64,000 nucleotides of DNA from Setoptus koraiensis. Its lineage: Eukaryota; Arthropoda. A model generated the notes under the pieces. It did no database searches. It saw nothing but the letters and a program-made list of their open reading frames with translations, and was not told the DNA's origin. Location of the stretch: NCBI GenBank assembly GCA_048013815.1, contig CM106586.1:19034001-19098000 (forward strand), given 5' to 3'. Of this stretch, positions 61,538 to 64,000 are shown piece after piece (positions within the stretch are counted from its first letter, which is position 1; each line of letters begins with the position of its first letter). Both the position numbers and the translations under genes were made by a program.

Positions 61538-62214
61538 GACATATCAACACACATGCACCAGTAACGATTGTTACGCAATTGGACACACAGACACACATGT
61601 ACACGTGTATTTAGGCGCCTCACCTTGAATTCTTTACAAATTCTCTGCAATCAACGTGCGTGTGTCCGTTAGAGATGTCGCCCCTGGTGGCTGTTACGCG
61701 TAGCGACACAATGCAAATTTGTTTATCAGCATACATATATTTATCGAATTGGGCCGAATATTAGACGAACAAAGTACGTGCAATACCATTCATAATTTAC
61801 AGCAAATGGACCGCCACCAAAAGCACCGCCAACCGTACAGCGAGCAACCAAAAATGTAGTTGTGTGCATCATCATCGCCATTATTGTTGTTGTTGTTGCT
61901 GTTGTTGTTATGATCAATTTATTGTTACATATTTAGTTGTTGCTGTTGTGTTAAGTTTGTGAACGTTCGTAGTGAACAATTGCCGCTGCTTCTAATTGAC
62001 AAATTAGCGCCAAGTTGCCAGTCAAATCATTAGTCTAATTAAGCGATTTAACAATTAACAATAACTAGCAGCAAGTTGTTGTTGTCGAAGCTCATCGATT
62101 GGACTGGCCAGCAGCGAGCACAGGTGATCCAGTGATTTAGTTGAAGTTTGTTATCAGCGTCAATTAGCGCCAATCACAAATTAATTTGCTAATTATTGAC
62201 TGATAGTGTCCACA

Positions 62215-62746
62215 ATGAAGGCGGCCGGCATGAGCAACAATAATCAGCAACGAGTGGAGCGTCGCCAGAGCGCCGCCGCCAAGATGTCGGTGCTGCAATC
62301 GTCGCTGGCGCAATCAATGTGTTCAATAGATCTGACCGACTCAAATTGGATACAAGTAAGTTATCATTTAGCTCATCTAGACACTTGTAACGCCGACAAT
62401 AAATTGCACTCACTAACCCGCCATTTGTATCGCCAACCAAACAACCGACCCAATGCGACCCACTGCGACCCATTGCAACCCACTGCGACCCACTGCGACC
62501 CACTGCAACCCAAACCTAAACCAACCCGCTGGCCAACCAAACACGCTCGCGTTGCACCAGGATCTGCCGTGTTTGCCCGTGCCTGATCTCAAGACAACAT
62601 TGGACCGTTATTTGGGCTCCCTCAAGCCGGTCATTAGTGAACAACAATACAATAAAACATTGGACATTGTTAAAGATTTTATGCGCCACCAGGGACCCCA
62701 ATTGCAACGCGATCTCAAGGAATACGCAAATAAGTGCCAGAATTGG
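62215..62746 (+). CDS. ChAT: Choline acetyltransferase (ChAT), first two coding exons
   Basis: Makes acetylcholine from choline and acetyl-CoA in cholinergic nerve terminals. Exon 1 is 62215-62355 (47 codons, poorly conserved N-terminus with NNNQQRVERRQSAAAK). Exon 2 is 62561-62746 (62 codons); both junctions are phase 0 with GTAAGT donors. Exon 2 carries the family's N-terminal signature DLPCLPVPDLKTTLDRYLGS, then VISEQQYNKTLDIVKDFM and a Gly-Pro-Gln-Leu segment, matching the LPKLPVPPLQQTLATYL region of choline/carnitine acyltransferases. The catalytic His and the rest of the enzyme lie beyond the right edge, and no further exon was found to 64000. The position downstream of VAChT on the same strand supports ChAT over a carnitine acyltransferase. 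Confidence 0.87.
62451..62512. repeat. 10-bp tandem repeat inside the ChAT intron
   Basis: Six copies of a CACTGCGACC-type unit with few changes, located 50-110 nt before the exon-2 acceptor. A run of ordinary CAACC words follows. Confidence 0.92.
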
Positions 62747-64000
62747 GTAAGTGCCAGCCACTATTTTATAGTGGCCACAGTTCATTGATATCACTGTCCA
62801 TTGATGAACACTGCGGGCCTCTTATCAATGGACTTTATCTCTCACATTCTCTCTAACATTGCGATTGCTGCTGGGGCCAATCTCGTTGTTTGTACATTGT
62901 ATGATATTCATGCATCTCGGCATTCGCCAGTGTTTTTCAATGTTTTAGCGACGATACAACGGCCCGCATAAAATGAAACCGACACGATAGGGCCGAAATC
63001 TAATGAAATGTTGAGCACGTGAAATCAAATTAATGTATATGAGGTCACGAAATTAGCATTGGCATTTAATTTATTGTTGTTACAACACATACATTGTTCG
63101 CCCGATAGGTGCCCAATTCAACTATCTCGTGTCGTTGTTGAGTATCGTGTTATTGAGCCAGTCTGGCCCCATTAACTCTTGGCTTTTGTTGTTGATTGTC
63201 GATAGCGACCGACGGACAAGAGAGCAAAGTCCGCCACCAGAGGCCGGTTTTTGGCCCCAAAACGTCGGACGACAGTCGCTGGCTGGCTGGCTGGCTGGCT
63301 GACTGGCTGCAATTAAATGGCACCAATTGAATTGATTTCAGTTCTGGTTTTATTAGTGAATGGCGCCATTCTTAATCAAGTAGCCAATGACCGTTGGTGG
63401 CGCTCGCTAGCTCGCTCGTTAGCGCAAATTCTGGGCCCTAGGTCCCCTAGGTTTCTCAGCACGCAAACAGATTGGCGAGCAAGTGTCGTTTATAATTTAG
63501 TAAACGGTCTAGCGAGAGCCGAGCAAATTAAGATGGCAACTAGCACTACTTTTGATTGCTGCTTTATGTTTATAGCCCTCAGATATAGTCGGGGCCCACT
63601 GGTTTCCAATTATGTCCGCTGCCGCCAGTCTGAGTATGTTGGCCAGTCTGAGTATGTTGGCCAGTCACGGTGGCATTCGGTCGGCATCGCATCCTGGCGC
63701 ATACGTACCCTGGCACGCATTCGCACGGGGCTGTCTCATTGCATTTTACTTTATTTTATTTCAAGTTTTGTTTCCGACGACTTGAGACCATTGAGTTGCC
63801 GCCAATTCACACATGAATACCGATACGGCCGTCGAAGCAAATTGATAGGTACCAGTGGGTGACGTTGGATCGTCCATCATCAATTGGATTGCCACGGGGA
63901 ACGGGGGCCAATTCGAGCACACAGCACACGCGCCCTATGGAGCCCGCATCGTGGCGCCAGCCGAGAGCGGGCCCCATAAAATTCAGATCGGCTCATTGTG
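62747..64000. other. ChAT intron, no exon seen
   Basis: Begins with the donor of ChAT exon 2. No following exon was recognised to the edge. Holds a (GCTG)n tract (about 63278-63309) and an 18-bp tandem repeat (63625-63666, unit CCAGTCTGAGTATGTTGG, two copies and part of a third). Confidence 0.55.

Larger units (their letters stand above)
48100..62214. other. 14-kb interval between VAChT and the first ChAT coding exon
   Basis: No coding gene recognised on either strand. If transcripts follow the known animal cholinergic-locus layout, much of this could be a ChAT intron, and an untranslated shared exon could lie upstream of VAChT; neither is visible. Content: a (CA)n run (48415-48462), (GTT)n and CAA tracts, a 22-bp tandem repeat (49912-49985), a 20-bp tandem repeat (50941-51030), many GGGCCC words, several short tandem repeats and the series of perfect hairpins listed separately. 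A small inverted pair of TTGGTTAGTTGGTTGG type lies at about 52568-52770. The AT-rich part at about 52.0-53.1 kb differs from its surroundings. Confidence 0.5.

Overview
The window is from an animal nuclear genome, most probably a mite. The genes have GT-AG introns of about 80-310 nt. The content is arthropod-like (arthropod-type VAChT and ChAT, an M6 proteolipid). Two secreted serine-protease homologues have lost catalytic residues, as in the inactive protease families known from sarcoptiform mites. That placement is an inference; nothing in the window names the species.

Left part (1-43.5 kb, AT-rich). In order: the N-terminal 796 codons of Rho kinase (ROCK, minus strand, running off the left edge); a four-exon stefin with a signal-peptide exon; V-ATPase subunit H, cut by a run of exactly 500 N; a 1.4-kb piece of 28S rRNA right after the gap; two divergently placed inactive trypsin-like proteins (9.1-9.9 and 11.8-12.7 kb); a small acidic secreted protein; a decayed Mutator-like transposase (14.06-15.1 kb) beside a fold-back element (15.45-16.0 kb); and a three-exon secreted helical protein (18.3-20.1 kb) inside a pair of near-identical 447-bp inverted repeats. 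Next come a broken protease-like gene (24.1-24.9 kb) and a plus-strand run of M6 proteolipid, Mpv17-like protein and glutamine-dependent NAD+ synthetase. After 4.5 kb of gene-poor DNA lie an SLC36-type amino-acid transporter, prefoldin subunit 4 (convergent) and a two-exon secreted Gly/Asn-rich protein. Decayed duplicates of the transporter 3' end and the secreted gene 3' end lie between them.

Right part (about 43.6-64 kb, visibly richer in G+C, with many GGGCCC and CCAATTG words). This is a cholinergic gene locus: the vesicular acetylcholine transporter (45.3-48.1 kb) followed on the same strand, 14 kb later, by the first two recognisable coding exons of choline acetyltransferase (62.2-62.7 kb), which continues beyond the window. 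The two proteins make acetylcholine and load it into synaptic vesicles. The DNA between them has no recognisable gene. It holds many short tandem repeats and an unusual number of perfect short-loop hairpins with unrelated arm sequences.

The most novel signals I see are: (1) the excess of perfect hairpins, one of which (41.7 kb) can be compared with a duplicated copy that lacks it, suggesting template-switch mutation; (2) the possible four-helix cytokine-like gene between inverted repeats; and (3) the divergent pair of inactive protease homologues. I did not recognise any retrovirus-like, Polinton-like or CRISPR element.
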